Shown: positions 48,081 through 60,937, counted from the first letter of the stretch. The stretch: DNA of 64,000 nt from Populus alba (GCF_005239225.2 NC_133287.1:2523493-2587492); one strand, 5' to 3'. Translations and numbers: made by a program. Notes: generated by a model not told the origin, from the sequence alone.

Positions 48081-49211
48081 AGAGTTCTATTGTTTGTAAG
48101 AAAATAACGAGGATATATTTTTCCTATAATTGTTATTTTAATTTGTTCAAAAACAGTTTTATTTAAATTCTGTGATTTCTCATCTTTTATTCACAATATG
48201 AATAATTCAATTTACATTCTTTATTTAGCCTTCTAATGATTAACACTGTATTTGATTAATTAATATAAAAAAAAATTATTTTGTTGGTATTCGTTTGTTG
48301 AAAAATATCATTTCTTTTAACATTGTATTTGTTCTCACCCGCTTGTAGAAAATGTTTAATAACTAATGAATCTCGGCTCATTAAAAAATAAAAAAGAAAT
48401 TCTTATCAATGTTTATTAACTTTTATTGATAAACAAAATTTTTTAACATAAATATTGAAGTTTTATGTCATGTCCTTGTCAGAAGCGATTATGTCCTTGT
48501 CACGCCAATAGAACTATCTAGGTAACTTTAGGCAACGAGGTTGTTGTTGGTGGGACCCAACATAGAAAAATAATATTCAATTCACATGAAATTTGTTGGC
48601 ATTATTAATATACTTGATCTAGCAGGTTACACTTGAAATTAATTAAACTCCCAACAATAATACGATAAAAAAAAAAAAAAAGCACTAGGATCAACCCAAT
48701 ATAATTTTATATGGTGCATTCAAGACTTAATTTGAGAGAAAAATAAAAACAATAGAAAAACAAGTTAAATGCATAGGCCTAGTTTAGATAGCCCAGTATA
48801 TCGAGACCTATTCCTATTTTATTTTTATTTTTTAAACACGCAGAAAACAAGTTTTTTTTATTAAAAAAAGACAAACAACATGTCATTTATTATGATAGAT
48901 GACTCATCACCTACTGTTGCTTATATTCTAGCTAGTGGTGGCTAAAAATTCAAGGGCTAGGTTTTTTATTTGTTAAAAAATCAAATTTTCAATCAAAATT
49001 CATAATAAACACCATAAAAATTGTCTTAAACTACCTAACAACTCCAAATCACCTATAAAATAAAATATCAACCAAATAAAAAATATAAAAGGGAACTTAA
49101 TCTTTTTTTTTATGTCATGCATGTTTCCATAAAAAAACTCATCATTACTAAACTTTATTATTAAACAAAACTTTTTTCACATAAATATTGAAGTTTTTAA
49201 TCATTTAAAAT
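48081..49211. repeat. 1.13-kb tandem duplication, copy A
   Basis: It starts agagttctattgtttgtaag and ends with atcatttaaaata just before copy B. It holds only non-coding AT-rich sequence, including ctcacccgcttgtagaaaat and ggtgggacccaacatagaaa. It lies about 300 bases upstream of the terpene synthase TATA box. Confidence 0.95.
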
Positions 49212-50324
49212 AGAGTTCTATTGTTTGTAAGAAAATAACGAGGATATATTTTTCCTATAATTTTTATTTTAATTTGTTCAAAAACAGTTTTATTTAAATT
49301 ATGTGATTTCTCATCTTTTATTCACAATATGAATAATTCAATTTACATTCTTTATTTAGCCTTCTAATGATTAACACTGTATTTGATTAATTAATATATA
49401 AAAAAAATTATTTTGTTGGTATTCCTTTATTAACATTGTATTTGTTCTCACCCGCTTGTAGAAAATGTTTAATAACTAATGAAACTCGGCTCATTAAAAA
49501 ATAAAAAAGAAATTCTTATCCATGTTTATTAACTTTTATTGATAAACAAAACTTTTTAACATAAATATTGAAGTTTTATGTAATGTCATGTCATGTCATG
49601 TCATGTCCTTGTCACATGGGGTTATATTCTTGTCATGCCAATAGAACTATCTAGGTAACTTCAGGCGACGAGGTTATTGGTGGGACCCAACATAGAAAAA
49701 TAATATTCAGATCGCATGAAATTCGTTGGCATTATTAATACACTTGAAATTAAACAACAATAATACGGTTAAAAAAAAAAAAAGCACTAGGATCAACCCA
49801 ATATAATTTTATATGGTGCATTCAAGTCTTAATTTGAGAGAAAAATAAAAACAATAGAAAAACAAGTTAGACGCACAAGTCTAATTTAGGTAGCCCAGTG
49901 TATTGAGACCTATCCCTATTTTATTTTTATTTTTTAAAGACGTAGAAAACAAGTCTTTTTTTATTAAAAAAAAAGACAAATGATATGTCATTTACTATGG
50001 TAGACGACTCCTCACCTATTGTTGCCTATATTCTAGCCAGTGATGGCTAAAAATTCAAGGGCTAGGTTTTTTATTTGTTGAAAAATCAAATTTTCAATCA
50101 AAATTCATAATAAACGCTATAAAAATTGTCTTAAACTACCTAACAGCTCCAAATCACCTAAAAAATAAAAAAAAATCAACCGAATCAAAAATATAAAAGG
50201 GAACTTAATTTTATTTTTTATGTCATGCATGTTTCCATGAAAAAACTCATCGTTACTAAACTTTTATTATTAAACAAAAATTTTTAATATAAATATTGAA
50301 GTTTTTAATCATTGAAAATAGAAC
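49212..50324. repeat. 1.13-kb tandem duplication, copy B
   Basis: Starting agagttctattgtttgtaag, it follows copy A base for base with scattered substitutions. Compared with A it lacks about 20 bases near 49430 and gains a small (ATGTC)n expansion at 49577-49602. It ends with atcattgaaaatag. Confidence 0.95.
49577..49602. repeat. (ATGTC)n pentanucleotide minisatellite
   Basis: About four to five perfect atgtc units occur in copy B where copy A has only atgtcatgtcc. It arose after the duplication. Confidence 0.9.
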
Positions 50325-52925
50325 AATTAATAAAAAAAAATTCATTAATTTTCCAGCTATTGTCTCTCCCTCTCAAACCATGAACAAAAAAATAAGCATA
50401 ATGAAGTTATGGATCTAAAATAAAATTATAAAAACTAAAGTGGTTGAAAAGGTAATTAAAGGTAAATAAAAGGATTGAAATCATTTTTTTTTTGCCCAAA
50501 ATATAGAGTTGTCATACATGTTCTTCGTGTTCTAAACTCTGGTCCTTGTTTTTTATTTTTTACTTCATAGAACAAATTATAAGAAACTATTGATTAATTT
50601 AGTCACAAAAGAATCTAATAAAAAAAATTCGATGATGAAAATGCAAAAGAAAAAACTTGTATTGTGAATTCCTGTAGAAAGAGTCGATGCCTTTTAGTTT
50701 TTTTTTTTTTAAATTGTAATATGAACACTGCATGAAGATTCGACAGCTATTATATTTTGAGGTCACAAGTCGATCGTACAATCTGATGGATACTTCACCA
50801 CAAAAATAATAATCTTATGGATAGCTTTCTAGTGGCGGGCACCACTTTTTTTGTCCGTACAATTATTAATTATAAATTATTTTCTATGATTTTATTGAAT
50901 TTAATAATTTTATTTTTAAAAATTATTTTTTATTTAATAATATAATAATAATAATTTATTATATAATATCATAATATTTATTTGAAATTATAATAATACG
51001 TAGAAAGTAAACCGAAATAAATTATAAAAATTAATTTAAAATTAATTAAATATTAAATAATAAAATTGATATTAAAAAAAAATAATAAAGTTTAAAAAAA
51101 CCTATTTCACATCAAATTCAATAAGTCAATGTTGAAAATTTTTTATTTGACTCCTTATTTACCATAAGTTTAAAACTAATTTATATGAGAGTTGACTTTA
51201 AATAATCTAGTAACTTGATTGGTCTGAAATTTAATATAAAAATTCTTTATTTATTAAAACAAAAAATAATTATCATTTTATAAATATATAATTAAATGAA
51301 ATAAAAACATCTCTCTCAAACCACAATTTTTCTCATTTTAAACATTGTTTTCTCTCTTCAATATTTTTTTCTTTCAGATAAAATCAAAATCAAAATCTTA
51401 ACAACCACTCCTCTAACACGAAATTTAACATGTTTATATTAACAAATATGAGTTTAAAAATCCATTTAAAAGAAATTGAGTGCAAGTCAACATCGTCCTC
51501 CATAGCTGCATCACTAAGGAAAATACGATTGAAACTGTTTTCAGATATTTTTTAAAATTATTTTTAAATTAAAAAATATTAAAATAATATTTTTAGTATG
51601 TTTCAATAATTTTAATGTGTTGGTATTAAAAATAAAAATAAAATAAATATTATTTTAATATATTTTTAAATAAAAAAATATTTTCTAACTCCCATGCCTC
51701 CGGCATAATTCCTATCACTTCATCATCTTTTATCAGCAACCAGGAAAATTAGATATTTAAATTCTTTTTATAGATGCCAAAAGTTCAACATCTTAAAATT
51801 CTTTTTATATAAGTTAGACATCAATAATTAAAGACGTATTATTTTAAAATACAAACTCTTATCACATCAACAAATCATAATTACTAAAAATAAATATTAA
51901 AAAAAAAAACACAGGAGCACGAAAGTCATTGGCTAGTTTTCCATATCAACAAGGACATCTTTCTTCTATTATTTCTCAACGGATATCACGACGTCCATAT
52001 GAATGGTGTTGGCTAGTTAATGTGCACCCAATAACACCTTGCACAAAATGTGTTACACGTTATTACAAAACAAAAGGCGTTCTCTTTTCTATTTAATTTG
52101 GTTTTTATTATAAAAAATTAATTAAAATAAAATTTATATAAAAAATTGAAGCCAGTTTAAACTGATCGGTTTTGGTTTGGTTTTTTTAGACAAAACCAAT
52201 TCAAACATAATTAGCTCGTTTTTTTTCAATTTGACTCGGTTTTTTTCGGTTTGGCTTTGTTTTTTTGGTTTGATTCTGTTTTTTCGATTTCAAGCTTATA
52301 AAACCAAAACAAACCGGTCAGTTTATTTAGAATTTTAATCTGTTTAATTGATTTTTTTCACGATTTGATTTTTTTAGTTATTTTTTTTTTAATTTTTTTG
52401 ATTTAATTAGTTTTTGAATTTTTTTGCTCTAACCCTGTTCTTTTCCAACACCATCAAAAGGGTGTCATCTTTTGTATTTTTTCTCCATTTCAATCGTAAG
52501 ACTAGTATTTAAATTGAAGTTTTAATTTTTTTTAAAATGTATTAAGTTAATATTATAAATATATTCTTAAAAAGTAAGATATTTCGAGTAGAATGATCGG
52601 TTAACATATGATCTAATTCAAAATTACTCGTTATCATCGACAATTAATTATGGGGTGCACAAGACAATAGAAAAATATAAAAAATAAATAAAAATAAATA
52701 AAAAAATAAAAAAATTGCAGCCATGCATGAAAAGTAAAAGGACTACAATTAGGAAGTTAACATAAATGGACTGGGAGCATTCAATAAGATGTTAGGTGGA
52801 GACGTTCCATCCAAGAACCTCAAGTTAATTGTCCGTTGTAATTTTTCTATGAACAAATTTATTTTCCAAACTAGTACACTGAGAAAAAGTAATTCCATGT
52901 ATAAAAAATAATAATAATTCATATA
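50325..52925. other. Gene-free AT-rich region
   Basis: No gene. 50850-51300 is nearly pure A/T. 52150-52440 is a low-complexity block of ggtttggttt and ttttcggttt words, a pattern common in plant intergenic DNA. One MITE-like copy lies inside. Confidence 0.5.
51538..51690. repeat. AT-rich MITE-like element, copy 7 (partial)
   Basis: The interior has tagtatgtttcaataatttt, aatgtgttggtattaaaaat and tattttaatatatttttaaa, as in the other copies. The terminal repeats are not clear. Confidence 0.4.
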
Positions 52926-52970
52926 TTATATGCATGATTGTGCATGTGTTACATGTCCAATAAGTGACCG

Positions 52971-53215
52971 CGTGTACAGTAAAAACACAATTGAGTGGTC
53001 ACGCATGTACTACATTTCTAATTATTGGATTAATTATTATATGCCTGATTGCCCTCGTATCACATCCATGAGAATTGTTCGCGTGTACAGTAAAATCACA
53101 ACTATATTGTAATGTGATCACTGGATTAATTATTATATGTAATTGTTCATGTACCATATGCACAATAATTATTCACATGTACAGTAAAATCACAGCCGTG
53201 TGGTCAAGCATATAC
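52971..53215. repeat. Imperfect tandem repeat with gtgtacagtaaaa core
   Basis: cgtgtacagtaaaa(a/t)cacaa occurs at 52971 and 53092, and acatgtacagtaaaatcaca at about 53176. Between cores, ggattaattattatatg is repeated. Spacings are about 121 and 84 bases. Confidence 0.75.
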
Positions 53216-53400
53216 TAAGATTAAAGACAGGTTGAAGACATGTTTTTTTTAGTATTGAATGTATTTCTGAAATATGATCATTGAAACACAATGACGGTCA
53301 TGTTTGATTGAAGTGAAAAGTGTTTGCTAATATGAATTTATTCAAATAAAAACTCTACTAGGCATTTAGTCAAGTTATTCATTTTCTATCAACATTTTAT

Positions 53401-53790
53401 GCACTACTATAAATTTGTTTAATACCAATAGAATTACAAACATAATTCTTTCCGTCTATAATTTCATCAGTATATACTGGCGGACTACTTCAGTCGGTAT
53501 TTACCGATGGAATGACAGCTGAAATATTCAGAATAAAAAAAAAGACGGTTCACTAACATAAAAGTTTTTACAGATGATTTTATCGATGGAATCATCGAGG
53601 GATTCAAAATGACAATTCTATACGGTAACGTGACCGATTCATCATTTGAATTGCCGATGAAATCAGCAAGTGATTCAAACCGGAATCTTTATTCAGTGAC
53701 GTGGTCTATTTACCGTCAGAAGGACCGATGGACATATTCTGTTGATAAGTTCGTCGATAAAAGTTAATACATGACCATAACTCTACCAAC
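53401..53790 (+). mobile_element. CACTA (En/Spm)-like transposon end, partial
   Basis: cactactataaatttg at 53401 matches the CACTA-type terminus. It is followed by subterminal words of the type tcagtcggtatttaccgatgg, ttttatcgatggaatcatcg and taccgtcagaaggaccgatg, inverted and direct forms of a ccgatgg unit, as in CACTA subterminal regions. No matching right terminus or transposase was found. Confidence 0.45.
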
Positions 53791-53987
53791 CATTTCTTTT
53801 TTTATTTTTTTTTTCTTTCCCACCCCAACCCTTACTACAAACATGTGTTTTTCGCATTTGAAATGGCTTGGTTAGAAAAATCTAAGATTAAATCATGTCA
53901 AATTACCATGATATCCTATTTTCCTCTTTCCTTTTCCATCGGGGAACATACAGTGGTAATTATTTTTTCTATAAAAACTACAGTGGT

Positions 53988-53990
<3 letters not shown>

Positions 53991-54037
<47 letters not shown>
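53991..54037. repeat. (TA)n microsatellite
   Basis: About 22 TA units; the longest dinucleotide run in the window. Confidence 0.95.
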
Positions 54038-54040
<3 letters not shown>

Positions 54041-54059
54041 TTCCACTAGGAGATATCAT

Positions 54060-56040
54060 TCAAATTCTTAGAAGGGTTACCGGTTGTATTATAAGTTATT
54101 TTTCAATGTAAAACAAAAGGTGCAACCATTATCAAATTATTAAATTAATTAGAAAGTTAAGAGATGGAATCAGATTAAAATATTATGAATTTTCACAAAC
54201 TGTTGCCTGACAATGAATTTTGTGAAAAATGAGAAACTTTGTGAAGCCCTCTGGAGATTCTACGAGGACATTTAGAAATTGCCCCTCCATTTTTTTCCCT
54301 GTTATTTGAAAATTTTGGAGGAGTTGTGTTACTAATTTCAGATTCAAATACATGAACTTAAATGCATGAACTGAAGTGCTTGTTGTTTTTCTGCCCTTTT
54401 CCAGTGGTTTAATCTTTTCCTTTACTCATCATCTTTGTTCCCTGGTTTATTCTTCTCTTCTTCTTCTTCTTCTTCAATCTTCTTCCGCTTGTCTTTCTAT
54501 AGAATTCAAGCTTCACGCAGAGGAACAAGAGCTTTGGTTTGTGAATTGAACATCTTTCAACACATACGGATCCTGTAATTGAAGTTATCATCTCTTTCCA
54601 CACACACACAGTTACACTAATTCTCACTGCTATGATAAACAAAGGTGCTATCTTCTACTGTTCCTCTGTAAGGTTACAAATTGAGTAATACAGGTTATAT
54701 AGCAAATACTGTATTTTGAAAGTGTTTTTATTTCGAGCTGAAAATTAAACTTTTAAGGTCCGAATACTATAACCATGATTTTCTGGTCACAATAGCACAA
54801 GGAGGGGGCTGAGGTTTTTTATTAAACCCAGAAGTGTGGCCCTGCACATAGCATTCGGTCCTCTTTTTTAATTTTTTTAAAACCTTTTCATTGATTGTTT
54901 TTATTGATTTAACTTTTTTTTTTTAATAGTAATTGATTTTCTTACATTTTTTTCAACTTGCATGTTGTTTTGAAGAGAGTAGCTTGACGTGTTTTGAATT
55001 TTTTTTTCTCTTATATTTTTATATAAATTAGAAGTATTTTTAAAAGAGACCATAAAATAGTTTTTTTTTTTCATTTTACATTCCGATCTTGGTATTAATA
55101 AATTCTATTCAATAAAAGGAGTTTTTAAACTCCCATCTTGTTGAAAAAGGAGATTGAGGTTAAAAGATTTGTTTTTCGATTTGATTTTGTGGTTTTTGAA
55201 CCAATTTAGAGATGTTTTGAGTTAAAAATTAGTTTGTGGACATTATAAAAATATTTATTAGATGTTTTTAGATAAAAATAGATTGAAAGATAGATTTTTA
55301 GTTCAAAATACCTTGATTTTTCAACCACTATTTTTGTGGTCGAAAATTGGGAAAGCAAATAAGATGAACTACTCATACATGTTTTATCACATTTGTGGCA
55401 TAATAATGAAAAAATTATTTTTTAAATTATGTTTTTATGATTATAATATTTTTTTGCCTTAACAAATAAATAGTTGGATAAACAAATTGCTAAAAAAATA
55501 GCATTGATAAGATAAAAAGGTTTTAATTAAAGAGATATATATTTTATCTAGTTTTGAGTCTTTTGAATATTTATACTAATCTCCTTTGGTTTTTATTAGA
55601 TGAAGTACATTGCTTAAAAAACCTATACTTTTTAGATGAGAAAAATAGATTAATAAGAGAAAAAATGATTATACTATAAAATTATCTTATTTTGATAGAA
55701 TTTAAATTAGTACTTTTTTTAATAAAAAAATAGATATATGCAATTATAACATGCAATCATAGAAACAACAAGAGATGAAGCCAAACAGCTCAAACTGTTG
55801 TCGTTTTCTAAATTAAATAAATCAGACATTACAGTAGAGAAGAACCTGCTTGAGAACCATTTGAGAACTCTCTCTCTGACCATAAAGGTATGCAAATTCA
55901 TGTGGTAGGTACACTGTCCATCTAGTTTCTCTAATACAAATTCGTACGGATCCAATGTGGGAAAAGGAACTTTATTCATCTCTAATCCAAATGTGTTCCT
56001 GAAAACATACTTGGAAGATTCTCAAGCATCCTTAATGATC
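54060..56040. other. Intergenic DNA and 3' flank of the FYVE gene
   Basis: Contains a (TTC)n tract at 54452-54472 that makes a poly-Lys frame on the minus strand. The last 250 bases lie directly downstream of the FYVE-gene stop and include the likely 3' UTR. No separate gene is supported. Confidence 0.5.
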
Positions 56041-56044
56041 AAAT

Positions 56045-59000
56045 TCATTCCAAGGAATCTAGTTTCTTTTCATATAATTTGGCCCGCCGGAGAGCATCAA
56101 AAGCTTCAGCTTGCTTCCCTGCACGTTTCAAATTTACTGCCTTTACCTTCTCTGTCTTGATCCGTTCTTCCAACTGATTTCTTTCCTGGCTATTTTTTTC
56201 ACTCTTGGTAGGACTAACTTTTGCAGGTTCTGGTCTCTCTGAACTTTGTGATATAATACTGCTATCTTCAATTCCAATTGCTTTCAAGGCAGATAGAAGT
56301 TGAGGATCGAGAAGATCTTCAACAACTACATCATCTGCTGGTTCTGCTATGTTGACAGAAGACTTTCCAGAATCATTAGAAGACATTTCATCCAACTGGG
56401 CTTCCAGAGCCTTGGCCAATTCAAACTCAGCTTCTGCTTCTTCCACCTGGCCTTCTCTTCGCAGCTTTAGGGCCTGACGTTTGTGGCTCAGTGACTCCTG
56501 TTGCAACTTAAATCGATCACGCCCGGACAGTGGTTTTGGAGAAAATTTTGGGGCACTGAGATCCTTTTGTTTAAAAGGGGGAGCATTTGACACAGATGTT
56601 GACCCATCATGGGTACCACTTACAGGCTCAAGGGTCTCGACCTCAAGACTCTTCTCCAACAGCTTTGCCTGCCTAAGTTCCTCTCGAGCCTCTGCCAATT
56701 TCCCTTCTCTCTTTAACGCAACTGCCTTCCTCTTACGGGCCAAAACTTCTTGTTGAAGGGCATTTTTGTTGTTCTGAGAAGCCAATCCCTGAGCAGAATC
56801 TGTTTTATCATCATGGGGCTTCTTGCCTGAATTAAATGTTTCTTCTCTCTTTCCAGTTCTAACATTTTCTGTGCTTCCAAGATCCATAGGTGAATGTATC
56901 ATGGAACCCATATGAACAAGGGGATCAGGAAAATGGAAAACATCAGAAATAGAATTGGCTTCTCTGTCCTTGCTTCTGAGATTTTCAAGCCCACTTCTCA
57001 AGGAGCCAACATGAACATGAGGCTCAGGCAGGCAGGATATATCAGAACCAAAATCGACTTTATCTTCAAGTTTCCTGGCTGGTATTTGAGGACTCCTCCA
57101 ATCATCACCAGTCAGCAAATCCATCAGATTCATAGACTGATGAGGTGGAGGAAAGAACTCGGCGCCTTGATTTATTCTCGAGTTACTAAAGGATCCCATT
57201 TCATCCAATAGATCAAGCTCTCCTACAGATGGACGGTTGTATTCATTGATCTCAAAAGGCACTGGATTGACAGTATCAGGACTCCACGAGGGAGGAGCAG
57301 TTTTGTCACTTCCCTTTCTTCCTAGACCAGTGAATGACTCGATAACTTTTTCATTAGGATCCACTGCTGCCACCGCCGCCACCAACTTTTCAATCATTTC
57401 CACTGCATTGTTCACATTATTCTCCTTTACATGGTTATTCAATGATCCAGTACTCTGATATTTTTTGTCTTCAGAAGCATCAGGGAAAAGCTCCTCCTTT
57501 GGAGCTTCCAGATCATCTATTTGGGACTCTAGTACCTTGGCTGTTTTCAACAATTCCTCAGCTTCCTGAGTCTCTCCATTATGCCTAAGGGAAAGGGCCT
57601 TTCTTTTCAAACCCAAGAGCTCTCTCTGGATTTCACCTTTGCTTCTTGGTCTGGCAGCTGAAATGCTGGAAGAGAGCAGAATTGTGGATGGATCAGTTGA
57701 AAGCATCAAATGATCCAAAACTTGTTTAGATGGCTTTGCTTGCACGGTTACAACTTCAACTTCATCATCCTTCCACCCTAAATTCATTAGCATTGATAGC
57801 AGTGATGGGTCATGCATATCTTTTTCTGCAATATCATCTACATCTCCTTCCTCTGCTGCACTGCTAACACATCTGACTATTTCATCCTTGGGCTTGTTAG
57901 ACTCGATCTGAATTTCTTTCTTCGGTGTTTCCATCTCTGCAATCTGGGTCTCCAATGCTTTTGCTGCTATAAGCACTTCCTCTGCCTCATCAATCTTACC
58001 TTCACGTCTTAAAGTAAGAGCCTTTCTTTTCAGGCCTAAAAGCTCTCTCTGTATTTCACCTTTGCTTCTTCTTGGTGTCCTCAATGAGATATTGGATGTA
58101 GACTGAGTGACTAAAGTATTGATTGTTTGAGTAGAAAGGTTATCACTTTCCTTAGGAGGGTTAAATAGAGAGTTTGCATGCTTATTGTCATCATCATCTT
58201 TCCAACCTAAGTTCCTTAAAACTGAAAGGTATGCTGGGTCATGCATATCTTGATCTGTTACATCCTCCTCCCCTTCTCTAATTGGTGGACTTCCAGAAAT
58301 ACTAGGATGTTCATTTTCCAAATCTGGGTTCTTACTCCCAACAGCCACCCGTTTCCCTTTGACATTTGAAGCATTGTCCATCTCTTCAAGCTGCTGTTCA
58401 AGAACCTTGCCTTTCTTCAACTCATCCTCTGCCGCATCCAATCTACCTTCCCTTTTCAAAGCAAGAGCCTTCTTTTTTATAGCCAAGAGCTCTTTCTGAA
58501 CCATCAATCTACTTTTTGATGCAGGTTTAGGACTCACATTGCTCTTTGCATTAGTATTTTGGGAAGGTGAACTTTTCATCATTCTTGTGGTATCATGTGC
58601 AATTAAGCTGCCCACTTCACCTCCCAAGCTTTCAAGGTCCCTCTCAAGCAACTTTGCCTTCTTTAGATGAGCCATAGCCTCTGCAACATTGCCAGCTCGT
58701 TTGTGGTTAAGTGCTTCTCTTTTCAGTGAAAGAATTTCACTTTGTAGAGTTTCCCTATCAATTGGGACAGACTGTGAAGCAGTGGTTTCCAAAGTATCAG
58801 AATCATCAGTCCAGCCTAATGATTTGAGTGTAGCAGCTAATTCTGGATCCACCAGATCCTCATCCGTCACTTCAAAGTTACCATCAACATGGAGATCATC
58901 AGCTGTGCCCACAAGGCGATCAAAATCAAAACCATGACCCTGCTCATCCTCAGCAAATAGTTTGTCTTCTTGATCACTGTCCATGCTAGAGATCAAAGCA

Positions 59001-60937
59001 CATATCTCATCATCAGAATCTTCATTCACACCCAACAACTCCTGTTCTTCAAGCTGCTGTTCTAAAACTTTTGCTTTCTTCAATTCTTCCTTGGCTTCGG
59101 CAAGCTTTCCTTCACGTTTCAAAGCTAGAGCCTTTCTTTTAAGTTCAAAAACCTGGGTTTTGTCGATGCCACTGCTTCCCGTGTTCTTATTAGTTCTACC
59201 AGAGATTTCTCCAAGAAGAGAAGACAGTTCACCCTCCAAACTCATTTTCACCAGTTTTTTGTCTTTGTCATGGAGATCCATATCAGACCACCCTAGTTCT
59301 CTGAGTTCAGCAGTAAAGTTGTCCTTTTCATTGACTTGAGCAAGGGGTTTACTTTTTCTGACAGATTCTTTGGAGCCATCTTCATTCTGAATCTCAACTA
59401 CGTTGCTAGAAGACAAAACCTTCCGACGATTTTTTCTAGTAGACAATTCCAAAGCATCAGCCTGCCTCTCAAGCTCCTTTCCTCTCTTAAAGGCTTTCAT
59501 GGCCTCCTCAGACTTCCCCTCAGCTTTCAAAATTTTGTACCTCTTCTTTTCATCCAAAGCTTGTTGATGTAATTCCTCAGGGGTGGTTGATCCCACCTCA
59601 CTATATACATGATTGCGCTCATCCACAGAATGACTTCGATGTATTTCTCCTCCACCATCCAGAGCATCAACTCGTTGAGTATTTGAGTAGGAAGCACAGC
59701 TACTTGCCCTTTGAATGCTAGAAAACATGTCAGTGTTGGACTGCCGTCCTGATGAAGAAGATTCCTTTCTATCATTGCCTAGAATCTCATTCAAAATTTC
59801 ATCCTCGTTCTTTGCCATCATTCTTGAACTTCCTACACAAAAATCCATCTAGGTTTAGACAAAGGTACCATTTAAAAAGAAGATGCATTATATCTCACTG
59901 TGCACATATTCATGAACATCAGACAGTGTGCATTTGCATCTCCAATCATCATTTCATGAGCTAGAGAAATGAACTTCAACACAAACTAACAGATTTTCCA
60001 AAGTGATTATTAAATAAGCCAGGGAAAGAACAAAGGGGACTAAAAGTAACCTTTCTACAAACTTGAGTAGCCAAACAACAATCCTTAGATATATTGAATG
60101 AATGAAGAACTAGAAGGACAAAGAGAATTTTGCAGTGATGCAATGAGTAAAACAGTACATGAATGGGCTATGTAATGTAAGAAACATCAATGATCATAAT
60201 CAAAAACCAAAAAATACCTTTCCCAGCTCTATTCTTGTGTCCATACCGCATCTCAAAACGTACAGCCTCTTCTAACTTTTTACAAGGATCACAAATACGC
60301 ACAGAAGAATCACCTTGACCTCGCAAAACCATTCTTTGCTGAGTACAATTGCCACAAAACAAACCTCCACATCTTCGGCAATGATGCTGCAAATCCAATT
60401 ACACATAAATCAATATTTCATAAAGTCTAGGCAAGATAAAACCCATATGAAAATCAACATTCGTCTCATTATAAAATCCGATAAACAAGCTTGCATGAGT
60501 ACTAAGAACAATTAATAAACTTATTATAGATTTTTAAGATACAAAATTAAATCAAAAGCTAAAACTTATGACAGTTGATATCTACAACAAGCACAAGTCT
60601 AATAATTATGAATAACTTCAACTTATGATCCAAATATTCCTAACCAAGCTATAAGTGATCATCATAACATAGAAATCAAAGAATGAACAAATCATGATCA
60701 AGCGATTATACAAAGAGAGAACTGAAAGAAGACATTTTGAGACATGGGTATTGAAGAAAAGATCAAAAAAGAGTGAAAAGGTTCAATTTTTACTTTAATA
60801 ATAATTAAAAAAAAAAAAAACACCTTGCGATTGATGAAAGTGAACTGGGAAGAGCATCCCTGACAATGTGAAGTATCAGCTACCCAATCACTCCCTCTCA
60901 ATGATGGCCTTGCTGGTAATCTAATCTTCTCCAACAT
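56045..60937 (-). CDS. FYVE zinc-finger protein with nine DM14-like repeats (exons 60824..60937, 60218..60386, 56045..59832)
   Basis: Three exons, correct in phase, give 1356 residues. The N-terminal FYVE domain (18-73) is complete: WVAD (18-21), Cys25/28, RKHHCRRCG (37-45), Cys49/52, RIC (68-70) and Cys73. FYVE domains bind PI3P on endosomes. The huge last exon encodes nine helical-hairpin units of about 40 residues, at 182-223, 321-359, 457-497, 539-579, 688-729, 829-869, 1120-1159, 1204-1244 and 1315-1356; typical pieces are KRKALALKREGKLAEAKEEL and LKKAKVLEQQLEE. They resemble the DM14 domain of CC2D1A/Lgd, which binds ESCRT-III Snf7/CHMP4. Five acidic motifs of the form DPxLxxLxxLGWxDD alternate with them (near 270, 423, 626, 769 and 1270). 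Arabidopsis At1g61690 appears to be the homologue. A role in multivesicular-body sorting is inferred. No break is visible. Confidence 0.93.
59833..60217 (-). other. Intron 2 of the FYVE gene
   Basis: A 385-base GT-AG intron in phase 1 (donor AAAG/gtattt, acceptor tgtgtag/GAAG). It separates the FYVE domain from the repeat region. The in-frame ATG at 59848 lies inside this intron and is not the start. Confidence 0.85.
60387..60823 (-). other. Intron 1 of the FYVE gene
   Basis: A 437-base GT-AG intron (donor AAG/gtgttt, acceptor ttgcag/CAT) that splits the FYVE domain between Lys38 and His39, inside the RKHHCRRCG signature. Confidence 0.85.

Noticed and set aside
48081..50324. The 1.13-kb tandem pair as LTRs of a retrotransposon
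   Set aside because: The copies are directly adjacent with no internal region, and they lack TG...CA ends, a primer binding site or a polypurine tract; a tandem duplication fits better.
54409..54642. Minus-strand ORF with a poly-Lys run
   Set aside because: The Lys run is a (TTC)n microsatellite and the remainder has no recognisable feature.
59833..59848. ATG at 59848 as the start of the large repeat protein
   Set aside because: It lies inside intron 2; splicing from the FYVE exons joins in phase at 59832 and gives a complete FYVE domain.
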